This document shows, piece by piece, positions 1-8,721 of a DNA stretch of 20,396 nt (position 1 is the first letter of the stretch; the number at the start of each line of letters is the position of its first letter). The translations under genes were made by a program, and so were the position numbers. The notes below the pieces were generated by a model. The model did not search any database. It saw only the letters and a program-made list of their open reading frames with translations, and had not been told where the DNA came from. This stretch comes from Nemertoderma westbladi (taxonomy: Eukaryota > Xenacoelomorpha > Nemertodermatida > Nemertodermatidae), in NCBI GenBank assembly GCA_032718475.1, contig JAUCBJ010007951.1:1-20396 (forward strand), read 5' to 3'.

Positions 1-68
1 ACAGGTGGCACCTCCTTTATGCTGCATGGAGGTGGCAAGTTTTCTTGATCAATGACCTAGAATACCTG

Positions 69-1100
69 ACCTGGCCGGCTTTGCTCGGCCTGGCTCGGTT
101 CGGCTTGGCTCGGCTTGACTCGGCTCGGTTCGACTCGGCTCGGCTTGGCTCGGTTCGGCTCGGCTCGGTTTGGCTCGGCTCGGCTCGGCTTGACTCGGTT
201 CGGCTCGGTTTGGCTCGGCTCGGCTTGGCCCGGCCCGGCCCGGCTCGGCTCGGCTAGGCTCGGCTCAGCTTGGCTCGGCTTGGCTCGGCTCGGCTCGGCT
301 CGGCCCGGCTCGGCTCGGCTCAGCTCAGCTCGGCTCGGCTCGGCTCAGCTCGGCACGGCTCGGCTCGGTTTGGCTCAGCTTGGCTTGGCCCGGCTCGGCA
401 CGGCTCGGTTCGGCTCAGCTTGGCTCGGCCCGGCTCGGCTTGGCTCGGTTCGGCTTGGCTCGGCTTGGCTCGGTTCGGCTCGGCTCGGCTCGGCTCGGCT
501 CGGCTTGGCCCGGCTTGGCTCGGCTCGGCTCGGCTCGGCTCGTCTCGGTTCGGCTCGGCTCGACTCGGCTCCGCTCGGCTCGGCTCGGCTTGGCTCGGCT
601 TGACTCGGCTCGGTTCGACTCGGCTCGGCTTGGCTCGGCTCGGCTCGGTTTGGCTCGGCTCGGCTCGGCTCGGCTCGGCTTGACTCGGTTCGGCTCGGTT
701 TGGCTCGGCTCGGCTTGGCCCGGCCCGGCTCGGCTCGGCTCGGTTCGGCTAGGCTCGGCTCAGCTTGGCTCGGCTTGGCTCGGCTCGGCCCGGCTCGGCT
801 CGGCTCGGCTCGGCTCAGCTCAGCTCGGCTCGGCTCAGCTCGGCACGGCTCGGCTCGGTTTGGCTCAGCTTGGCTTGGCCCGGCTCGGCACGGCTCGGTT
901 CGGCTCAGCTTGGCTCGGCCCGGCTTGGCTCGGTTCGGCTTGGCTCGGCTTGGCTCGGTTCGGCTCGGCTCGGCTCGGCTTGGCCCGGCTTGGCTCGGCT
1001 CGGCTCGGCTCGGCTCGGCTCGTCTCGGTTCGGCTCGACTCGGCTCGGCTCGGCTCGGCTCGGCTTGGCTCGGCTCGGCACGGCTCGGCTCGGTCTGAGT
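69..1100. repeat. GGCTC pentanucleotide tandem array with higher-order structure
   Basis: About 1 kb is built almost entirely from the pentamer GGCTC and point variants (GGCTT, GGTTC, GGCCC, GACTC, GGCAC, GGCTA). The plus strand has almost no A, so the two strands are very unequal in composition. Distinctive variant strings recur at long spacing: TTGACTCGGCTCGGTTCGAC at 115 and 600, GGCTAGGCTCGGCTCAGC near 253 and 749, and CGTCTCGGTTCGGCTCG at 541 and 1021. This gives a higher-order period of about 480-496 bp. The pentamer contains no stop codon in any frame, so long open frames with five-residue periodicity exist on both strands; I read these as artefacts. Confidence 0.95.
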
Positions 1101-1103
1101 CGA

Positions 1104-1375
1104 CTCCCCATGCTGCTCGAAGGGCGCAAATACATATATCGAAGGGTCAAAGCAAAACTCACGTGCTGCTCGAAGGGACAAAGTCAAACAATGTGTCTAT
1201 TATTTGATGTAATTCACGTGCTGCTCGAAGGGCGCAAATACATATATCGAAGGGTCAAAGCAAAACTCACGTGCTGCTCGAAGGGACAAAGTCAAACATT
1301 GTGTCTATTATTTGATTATCTCACGTGCTGCTAGAAGGGCGCAACTACATATATCGAAACAAGCCCCTGTCTTGT
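1104..1375. repeat. 107-bp dimeric tandem repeat with CACGTG cores
   Basis: The string TGCTGCTCGAAGG (one copy has TGCTGCTAGAAGG) starts at 1111, 1164, 1219, 1272 and 1326, a spacing of 53-55 bp. Alternate half-units differ: one continues GGCGCAAATACATATATCG, the other GGACAAAGTCAAACA. The true repeat is therefore about 107 bp, made of two diverged halves. Four of the five cores are preceded by CACGTG, a palindromic E-box sequence. The block directly abuts the GGCTC array. No coding or RNA function is evident. Confidence 0.9.
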
Positions 1376-1964
1376 ATTTTAATTATATCAGAAATCCTTG
1401 CCTTCAGTACAAATATCTAAAAATTCATTCACCTGAAGTATGGGTAACATTATAAATTCGTTTTTCGCACAGTAGAGTTAACTAAGCAAATACCCTCCAG
1501 GTTGACTGAATGATTTTATTAATGTTTGCCATGCATAATGTACTATATTTGGGTCCCATGACCCACCCCAATGAACAGCTTTGCTTACATCTGATAGAAA
1601 GTAATCCCAAATTAACTTCCCTCTACGAAAATTATTTTAATTAAATACATACAACATAGCAGTCAACTCTGCAATCAACAGTACACAATAACTAAAATGG
1701 CATTCTGCTTACCAGCTATTCGCATTAAGCTAATAGATATACGATTTCATTCGATTCAGTGAGTGTGTGAGGGCTATTGGGAGAGCTTCAGCTTATGATG
1801 TAATACATTAGAATCCCACGGCTTTTGTTTGCTTACTGTCTGAGTTGTAGAGTGAGGATAATACTTGGCACAGAAAGCATTTCCTTGTTAGGTGCCATTC
1901 CTATAGAATAGCATTACTAGGCCATCTCTATCCATTTTTCATGAGTGCCAGCTGGTGTTTTTAT
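1376..1964. repeat. Diverged partial copy of the 1.48-kb tandem unit
   Basis: This A+T-rich stretch contains no convincing gene. Parts of it align by eye with the right portion of the downstream units. CACAGTAGAGTTAACTAA near 1468 matches CACAGTAGAGTAAACTAA near 3049 and 4535. The string ATTGGGAGAGCTTCAGCTTA near 1778 resembles the GGGAAGAGTAATTCAGCTGA region of the other units. CCATTTTTCAT near 1931 and CCAGCTG near 1948 precede the unit junction as they do near 3405 and 3423. It is much less similar than the two full units are to each other, so it looks like an older unit. Confidence 0.6.
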
Positions 1965-2069
1965 CATTGCGCCTATGGCGTTTTTTCGTTTATGTCTATT
2001 TTTCGAGCCCACGGCTCATGGACGAAATAGCGGAACATACCAGGGACCTTAGAATCGCGGTATCTAGCC

Positions 2070-2128
2070 GCTGTGAAAATTTCATCAAAATCGTTAGAGT
2101 AGTTTTGGCTGTAGATCAGCCAGCCAGT
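2070..2128 (+). repeat. SINE/RTE-like 3'-tail motif (copies also at 3552-3618 and 5025-5087)
   Basis: The segment reads GCTGTGAAAATTTCATCAAA, then ATCGTTAGAGTAGTTTTGGC, and ends in tandem CAGC/CAGT tetramers after TGTAGAT. It resembles a conserved 3' segment at the ends of many invertebrate SINEs and RTE-type elements, of the general form AAATTTCATCnAAATCGGT followed by a variable part and short tetranucleotide repeats. In this window the tetramer number varies between copies, as expected of a replication-prone tail. The assignment is by remembered resemblance, not alignment. Confidence 0.5.
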
Positions 2129-2150
2129 CTCGAGCAATTCTTACAGTAAT

Positions 2151-2202
2151 GAACCTCTCGGTTCCTAACTAGTGACGGGCCTAGCGGCCCGATAAGGAAC
2201 CG
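2151..2202 (+). other. Nested hairpin with alternative pairing (identical copy at 3641-3692)
   Basis: CGGTTCCT (2159-2166) can pair with AGGAACCG (2195-2202). Inside, GGGCC (2177-2181) pairs with GGCCC (2186-2190) around a TAGC loop. GGTTC can alternatively pair with GAACC (2151-2155) across TCTC, so two mutually exclusive folds exist. A short T-run follows. Both full units keep this segment unchanged. Function is unknown; in single-stranded DNA or RNA it would be a stable structure. Confidence 0.7.
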
Positions 2203-3446
2203 ACTTTTTATTTTAAATAAAAGAGACAACGAGAATTAGTATAGAACTAATAATTATGTAAAAATACAATCATATTTCATACAATAATTAATAATAAATT
2301 CGATCTATTATTAGTTGCTCAATTCTAGAACAAAATCGACCTGCAACTAGTGAAGACCTCGTTTTGGAATTTCGAAACCACGCTGGTGCGATGCGCGATA
2401 TCGTGTTTAGTTAATAAATTGAAAACTCCATCAGTTCATGTGCAACCAGTAATAAGAAATCGCGATAAATGTAATTAAATAAAAATTATTCTAGAAAAAT
2501 TTTCCTCAAAAAGTATGAAGTCTTGGCATTGGTGACGCGAAACTAGGCTAGTGAGATTCAGGATATTGCGTTTAATATAAAAATCGAAAACGCTATCGAA
2601 TTCCGTAAAGGCGTTAATAAAATACTGCAACTTTTTTGAAATTTGTAAAATTCTAGAACTAGAAAAACTTAATTTTTAAACGGCGCTGTTTGGGGTTTCG
2701 AAACATGGATAGGCTGAAAGAGGACATCGAATTAAGTTGAAAAATGAAAACCCCATCGAATTTGGACAACGCGTTCTGGAGTTATAGCGGATCGAAAAAA
2801 ATTGACCCCCCCCCCAGTCGCCAAAAATTTACAGTAATTTAAAATTTTGCAAAAAAAATTTTTTGCGTTATTTTTGATGGCGAATCGATTGGCAGTACTG
2901 GCTACGAAAAATTTTTTTTGAAATTTTTGGTCAGAAAAAAAAACATGGAAAAAGTATATTTTTAAAAAGATTTGATGTCTTTGCCTATGGTCAGAGAATG
3001 ATCCAACTCTGTAACTTGGCAATCGCTCAAATCCATTCAGCTGAATGGCACAGTAGAGTAAACTAAAGTAAATTCCCTATACAATGTTCTGAAGGGGAGA
3101 CTGACAGAGAGTAATCCAACAATAAAACATTTTGCAATAATGTTGGCATTAATGTAGCCAACACACTGTGTACTTAAAGTCATTCAGCTTACATTAGCAG
3201 AGTGAGATATTCCCATAGATTGCATTGGGAAGAGTAATTCAGCTGAGGCGATAATAGATTTCAAACTAAACCAACCACCAGTCAATGTTTGCTTTGACAG
3301 AGAGTGCAGGGCCTAAACAAACAGTATGGGTGTACTAAGTATAATAATCTTGGCAACCTCATCGATTTATTACTAAGCCTTGTGTAGAAATGCATTACAT
3401 AAGCCATTTTTCATCAGGACACCAGCTGTCATGGGCGTTATTTTAC

Positions 3447-4918
3447 CATTGCGCCTATAGCGTTTTTTCGTTTATGTCTATTTTTCGAGCCCACGGCTCA
3501 TGGACGAAATAGCGGAACATACCAGGGACCTTAGAATCGCGGTATCTAGCCGCTGTGAAAATTTCATCAAAATCGTTAGAGTAGTATTGGCTGTAGATCA
3601 GTCAGTCAGTCAGCCAGTCTCGAGCAATTCTTACAGTAATGAACCTCTCGGTTCCTAACTAGTGACGGGCCTAGCGGCCCGATAAGGAACCGACTTTTTA
3701 TTTTAAATAAAAGAGACAACGAGAATTAGTATAGAACTAATAATTATCTAAAAATACAATCATATTTCATACAATAATTATTAATAAATTCGATCCATTA
3801 TTAGTTGCTCAATTCTAGAACAAAATCGACCTGCAACTAGTGAAGACCTCGTTTTGGAATTTCGAAACCACGCTGGTGCGATGCGCGATATCGTGTTTAG
3901 TTAATAAATTGAAAACTCCATCAATTCATGTGCAATCAGTAATAAGAAATCGCGATAAATGTAATTAAATAAAAATTATTCTAGAAAAATTTTCCTCAAA
4001 AGTATGAAATCTTGGCATTGGTGACGCGAAACTAGGCTAGTGTGATTCAGGATATTGCGTTTAATATAAAAATCGAAAACGCTATCGAATTCCGTAAAGG
4101 CGTTAATAAAATACTGCAACTTTTTTGAAATTTGTAAAATTCTAGAACTAGAAAAAAATAATTTTTGAACGGCGCTGTTTGGGGTTTCGAAACATGGATA
4201 GGCTGAAAGAGGACATCGAATTAAGTTGAAAAATGAAAACCCCATCGAATTTGGACAAAGCGTTCCGGAGTTATAGTGGATCGAAAAAATTGACCCCCCC
4301 CCAGTCGCCAAAAATTTACAGTAATTTAAAATTTTGCAAAAAAAATTTTTTGCGTTATTTTTGATGGCGAATCGATTGGCAGTACTGGCTACGAAAAAAA
4401 TTTTTTGAAATTTTTGGTCAGAAAAAAAAACATGGAAAAAGTATATTCTTAAAAAGATTTGATGTCTTTGCCTATGGTCAGAGAATGATCCAACTCTGTA
4501 CTTGGCAATCGCTCAAATCCATTCAGCTGAATGGCACAGTAGAGTAAACTAAAGTAAATTCCCTATACAATGTTCTGAAGGGGAGACTGACAGAGAGTAA
4601 TCCAACAATAAAACATTTTGCAATAATGTTGGCATTAATGTAGCCAACACACTGTGTACTAAAGTCATTCAGCTTACATTAGCAGAGGGAGACATTCGCA
4701 TAGAATGCATTGGGAAGAGTAATTCAGCTGAGGCGATTAACTAAACCAACCAGTTAATATTTGCTTTGACAGAGTGTCCTAGGGCCTAAACAAACAGTAT
4801 GGGTGTACTAAGTACAATAATCTTGGCAACCTCATCGATTTATACTAAGCCTTGTGTAGAAATGCATTACATAGGCCATTTTTCATCAGGACACCAGCTG
4901 TCATGGGTGTTATTTTAC
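3447..4918. repeat. Tandem unit 2 of the 1.48-kb repeat
   Basis: This is the second nearly identical unit, 1472 bp to the next junction. Differences from unit 1 are mainly single-base changes and short indels: nine C instead of ten in the C-run, two extra CAGT tetramers in the SINE-like tail (near 3600-3613), and a short deletion near 4738. The nested hairpin and the three sub-repeats are kept. The high identity suggests a recent duplication or ongoing homogenisation. No gene is supported. Confidence 0.9.
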
Positions 4919-5087
4919 CATTGCGCCTATGGCGTTTTTTTCGTTTATCTCTATTTTTCGAGCCCAGAGGCTATGGACGGAGTAGCCGATCATTCCAGGG
5001 CCCTTAGAATCCGGTCAGCCAGCCGCTGTGAAAATTTCATCAAAATCGTTAGAGTAGTTTTGGCTGTAGATCAGCCAGCCAGCCAGT
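4919..5087. repeat. Tandem unit 3, partial, ending at the BEL junction
   Basis: The third unit starts at CATTGCGCCTATGGCG (4919) and keeps only the SINE/RTE-like segment, ending in CAGCCAGCCAGCCAGT at about 5087. The sequence leading into it (about 4780-4918) is nearly identical to 3320-3446. Between about 4960 and 5025, however, it differs clearly from units 1 and 2, which are identical to each other there. From 5088 the sequence is no longer repeat and becomes gag-like coding sequence. Confidence 0.85.
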
Positions 5088-8000
5088 AACAGCGGCCGAG
5101 GCAGTAGCAGAAGCAGAACGGAGAGCTTCCGAAGAAACCACCCAATTAGAATTGGAAAACATTCAGGAGAATCAAGACTGCATAAATAAACAGTTAACAG
5201 CTAGTAATATGCAGATGATGAGTCGATCTACTCCCAAACGACAGGGATATACATCATCTGAGGAAGGTGATACCACCGATACTGAAGGCAAAGGAAATAG
5301 ATCTCGTCTAAGCAGACGTAGAAGAACATCCCACCGTCAGAAATTGCCTGATTTGCCTCCAGCTGTTAGAAGGCAACTAAATAACACCAACTTAGGTAGT
5401 ACAGAACCCACAGACCAAATAATTAAAATAGAAAGACTCCCTACTATAGTAGATGAGCCTGAAATAATTAGGCCTGTTCTTGAAATCACCCCTTCGGTGA
5501 TAGACACACCTGTGCTCCCTGAAACTACCTCTAAATTCCCCCTGCACAGTACTAAGCTATCTGTGCCCAGTAGAACAGCCCATGAGACAGTTCAGGTCCT
5601 GGACCCCGAGCGAAATATTCATGATTTGTCGCCCGTTGTCCCTCGTCCGCCCGCTACAACGTTGGCGACTCCCGCTTCGGCGGTCGAATGGGTGGACGAG
5701 AGACGGCGGGGGATGGATCTCCTGCTCGGGCAGATGCAGGAGACCGTTCAGCAATTCAAGGGCACAGTAAGGGAAAGTAGGTTAGAGTTGCAAAAGGTGC
5801 AGCAAAGTATCGCGTTAGAACGCGATAAATTAGTGAACACACAAAAGGGTATACCACCACCCCCTGTAACAATGTGTCAACCCGTTAGGTCTGAAGTATC
5901 CCATGCGCAAGGTGTGGAGCCTACACGCATCTATACTGCTAGCGAAGTAGAAACTCCTATAGTAAACCCTATTAAGGGTAATTATAAACCTGTTGATAAT
6001 GACATTCCCTATAGACCTGATCATAATCCGAGAAATTTATATACCGATAACTCGATATTAAATAACACGATGGCCCAAGAAAGTTTTACGCGTCAAATGG
6101 CTAGAACCGAAGCCCGGCAAGCGGTAAAGGTGGGAGAGATCGTCAAGTTCAATGGAGATGAGATGAAATGGTTACCTTTTAATGAATATTATAAAGATAA
6201 CATACAGGACTCTGTGCTATCCAACGGAGAGAAACTTAGATTTCTCATCGAGTGCTTGGAAGGACCTCCCAAGTCAATGGCGTTAAAGTTTATTGGACAT
6301 CCAGATGGATTAAGACAAGTTTGGGACACACTAAACATCAGGTATGGTAATAGGAATAACATAGCTGGGTATTTGTATGCAAAGTTGGTAGCGCCCCGAA
6401 AGTTTATTAGCAGCGGGATTATAGAGTTTTCCGATGAAATTCAGGAGATCTGCAGACAATTAGATTGGCTAGGTAAGTCTCATGAGTATCAGAGTGCTAT
6501 GGTTATTAGAGCAGTGGCTTCTACTTTACCGAAGGGTGGAGTAGGTACACGCTGGGACAAGAAAGTGTTATACATGATGGAACAACAACAACGAGACCCT
6601 ACCATGACTGATCTCATGACATTCTTGGATGGCGAAGTGAAATTACAGCTCATAAAGCAGTCCAGAGAGAAGACAGCGGAAAGTAAGGTAAGTGAGAAAC
6701 CCGTTTCTAGGAGAAGGGTAACACCAGTATGTTATACCGACGACGGTGAAAGCCAAACCTCTCAAGGAGAGGACAGCGGGAAAGACACTGACAGGTCTTA
6801 TTATGTCAATAAAATGCCTAAAGATCAGGTAAGTAAATCCAAGTCTCGACCCAATGACAGAAGGGAACCGGTACAAAAAAACCCTCCTACGTCTCCTAAA
6901 AGAATTCAGGTGAGAAAGCCCGAGGAAAGAACAAGTGTGCACCACATAGCACATGTTAAAGTAAGTAACATCAAGCCGAAATGTGTGCTGTGCGACGGGC
7001 CCCACCGTTTGAATGTGTGTGATGAATTCCTGAGGAAATCACTCGAGGATAGACGTGAAGTCATGTGGGATAAGCGGTTGTGTTATAATTGCCTCAGACG
7101 AGGACACCAACGGCGAACCTGTTACTCCGACGCAAGGTGTGCAAAGTGCGGCGCAAAACATCATATCTTGTTGCACACGGAATTCGAACGAAACAGCCCG
7201 AGTCAGGTAAGTGAGTCCGAACTACATGTCCAATTCAGTGATGTGAACGACACTGATCAATCTGAGATGGAAGGATTCTATACGGACGAGTTCTCCGACC
7301 AAAACGAATCCTGTTACCTAATAAACACCACCGCAGTGTATCGAGCACTCGTGCATGAGAAAGACACAGACAGCGACCTCACCCTAACTACTTCAGATCA
7401 ACGACAATCTTGGAAAGCGCCAACTTCAAATGTAGGAATCCGAGAATTTCCTGTAGTCCAGTTACGGGTCCACGGACCTCAGAAGAGCTATATAGTGAAC
7501 GCCCTCCTGGACTCCGGCAGCACAGGAACATTCATCGATAAAGAACTAGCCGAAGTCATCTTTGCTGGACAACCCAAGTTCCGAACCAAGCTAAACATGT
7601 CAGGGATCATGCAGGTTTGGAATTCTACTGTAGTTGCCGACTATTATATAGGTGAGTTGTCCACTCCACAGGATAAACTAGGAGAATACAGTATAAGGTC
7701 AGTCAAAATGGTGGCAATAAAGTACTTCGCTACCACCCAAGTGGAACCTTATAATTGGGACGAAGATGATCATGCCCAACAACTTAACATTCCTAGATTC
7801 GACACCGATTATCCTGGAGTACAAATATTAATCGGTCAAAACGCGCATGAGGCGCTGGAGACATTGGAGAAACGACCTGCTCAACCGCAACCACTTCAGA
7901 CCTATGCAGTAAGAACTAGAGTAGGTTGGTACCTTACTGGACCTTCCCGAAGAACGCTCAGAGAAAGACTGCTTCAAGATCGCGTCTGCCAGGTGAGTGA

Positions 8001-8721
8001 ATGGGAAGACGATACTAGTGAGGGAGACGACCCAACTGAGGGAACACCACACTCCTCAGATAATGACAATCTTAACTCCAATGTAGATCAATGGAGATAT
8101 TGCCCCAAGACGATGAATATAGCCGACATCGCTTCCAGAGGAGCAACTCCTCAAGAACTGACAGATACTCCAGACCGGTTAGGTGAACCCGACTTCCTGA
8201 GTAAGGAGGATGAATGGCCTCCCCATCTTACTCCGACTGAGATTAGACCAGCCAAGGGAGCGGAGAAAGTCAAACCTAAAACCCGGACGGGTGGATCGGA
8301 GTTATTTGAACCCGGGATAGATCTGTCGGTATTACATATTGCCAGGGACGACGCTGTGGATCTGGACCTCCCCATCGCGAGTGGATCCTTCATGAAGATC
8401 AGAGAGAGCGATTGGAGCTCTGGAACATCAGACGTCTCGCAGGGACTCTCACCTCTCCTGCAGGGAGCGACGGACCACTATAGCTCCTGGAATCGGCTTT
8501 GTAAGGCCGTCGTGTACCTAGAGCGATGTTTCTATCGTCACTATTCCAGGACGAAGAGGAAACCTGGAATTGTATTCGGGATGCAGCGACTCAATCACCC
8601 AGTCGGTCGTTTGTGTTTACCGGAAGGGAATGGAGGACTCTCCGGAAACTGTGGAAGGCAAGATTCTCTTCCCACGACCACCTCCCTAATCCTTCAAACA
8701 TCTAGGGACTCCATAACGTAA
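5088..8721 (+). mobile_element. BEL/Pao LTR retrotransposon derivative, 5' truncated, pol core deleted
   Basis: The block carries the gag-protease part of a BEL/Pao element followed by short pol leftovers. No 5' LTR, primer-binding site or leader is present, because the sequence changes abruptly from the tandem repeat to coding sequence at about 5088. No matching LTR pair can be seen, since only the right side could hold one and its extent is unknown. Reverse transcriptase, RNase H core and integrase core are absent, so the copy could only move with proteins from a complete relative. The right boundary given is the stop codon, not the true element end. Confidence 0.85.
5152..8721 (+). CDS. 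BEL/Pao Gag-protease polyprotein with fused pol remnants
   Basis: The open frame encodes 1189 residues counted from TTG at 5152. It is open back to 5053 with no in-frame ATG upstream; the first ATG is at 5209, so the native start has been lost. Domains: a likely coiled coil at about 180-225; a DUF1759-like gag region at about 330-505 (VKFNGDEMKWLPFNEYY at 331); three zinc knuckles starting at C611, C644 (CYNCLRRGHQRRTC) and C663 (CAKCGAKHHILLH); a retropepsin-like aspartic protease with DSGS at 787-790. After an acidic linker, QWRYCPKTMNIADIASRG (980) matches the segment that normally follows BEL RNase H, and YSSWNRL (1110) matches the stretch before the integrase zinc finger. The normal RT/RNase H block of several hundred residues is missing between protease and 980, and integrase is missing after about 1125. 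The last 65 residues are unrecognised and may be frame-shifted. Uninterrupted frame despite large deletions suggests either youth or maintained coding. Confidence 0.85.
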   Translation: MENIQENQDCINKQLTASNMQMMSRSTPKRQGYTSSEEGDTTDTEGKGNRSRLSRRRRTSHRQKLPDLPPAVRRQLNNTNLGSTEPTDQIIKIERLPTIVDEPEIIRPVLEITPSVIDTPVLPETTSKFPLHSTKLSVPSRTAHETVQVLDPERNIHDLSPVVPRPPATTLATPASAVEWVDERRRGMDLLLGQMQETVQQFKGTVRESRLELQKVQQSIALERDKLVNTQKGIPPPPVTMCQPVRSEVSHAQGVEPTRIYTASEVETPIVNPIKGNYKPVDNDIPYRPDHNPRNLYTDNSILNNTMAQESFTRQMARTEARQAVKVGEIVKFNGDEMKWLPFNEYYKDNIQDSVLSNGEKLRFLIECLEGPPKSMALKFIGHPDGLRQVWDTLNIRYGNRNNIAGYLYAKLVAPRKFISSGIIEFSDEIQEICRQLDWLGKSHEYQSAMVIRAVASTLPKGGVGTRWDKKVLYMMEQQQRDPTMTDLMTFLDGEVKLQLIKQSREKTAESKVSEKPVSRRRVTPVCYTDDGESQTSQGEDSGKDTDRSYYVNKMPKDQVSKSKSRPNDRREPVQKNPPTSPKRIQVRKPEERTSVHHIAHVKVSNIKPKCVLCDGPHRLNVCDEFLRKSLEDRREVMWDKRLCYNCLRRGHQRRTCYSDARCAKCGAKHHILLHTEFERNSPSQVSESELHVQFSDVNDTDQSEMEGFYTDEFSDQNESCYLINTTAVYRALVHEKDTDSDLTLTTSDQRQSWKAPTSNVGIREFPVVQLRVHGPQKSYIVNALLDSGSTGTFIDKELAEVIFAGQPKFRTKLNMSGIMQVWNSTVVADYYIGELSTPQDKLGEYSIRSVKMVAIKYFATTQVEPYNWDEDDHAQQLNIPRFDTDYPGVQILIGQNAHEALETLEKRPAQPQPLQTYAVRTRVGWYLTGPSRRTLRERLLQDRVCQVSEWEDDTSEGDDPTEGTPHSSDNDNLNSNVDQWRYCPKTMNIADIASRGATPQELTDTPDRLGEPDFLSKEDEWPPHLTPTEIRPAKGAEKVKPKTRTGGSELFEPGIDLSVLHIARDDAVDLDLPIASGSFMKIRESDWSSGTSDVSQGLSPLLQGATDHYSSWNRLCKAVVYLERCFYRHYSRTKRKPGIVFGMQRLNHPVGRLCLPEGNGGLSGNCGRQDSLPTTTSLILQTSRDSIT

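Larger units (their letters stand above)
1965..3446. repeat. Tandem unit 1 of the 1.48-kb repeat
   Basis: This unit runs from CATTGCGCCTATGGCG at 1965 to the equivalent point before 3447, a period of 1482 bp, and matches the next unit nearly base for base over most of its length. It contains, in order: a SINE/RTE-like tail (2070-2128), a nested hairpin (2151-2202), three diverged sub-repeats of roughly 150 bp (about 2350-2820), a run of 10 C at about 2806-2815, and a segment with CACAGTAGAGTAAACTAAAG at 3049. Short open frames occur, but they are A/T-run or repeat translations with no domain. Unit phase is arbitrary. Confidence 0.9.

Noticed and set aside
69-1100. Possible telomeric repeat.
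   Set aside because: The pentamer GGCTC does not match animal telomere motifs TTAGGG or TTAGG and the array is interior in this window.
115-1207. Long open frames on both strands with LGSARLGSA- or AEPSRAEPS-like repeats.
   Set aside because: They are translations of a stop-free pentanucleotide array and exist in several frames at once; composition and overlap show they are not genes.
1955-2149. Short plus-strand frame, with a related one at 4799-5089, sharing SRCENFIKIVRVVLAVDQPAS.
   Set aside because: The shared peptide is the translation of the repeated SINE/RTE-like tail; no independent coding evidence.
3976-4311. Minus-strand frame of 111 codons in tandem unit 2.
   Set aside because: The equivalent in unit 1 is broken and the residues come from A/T runs and the C-run, so it is not conserved coding.
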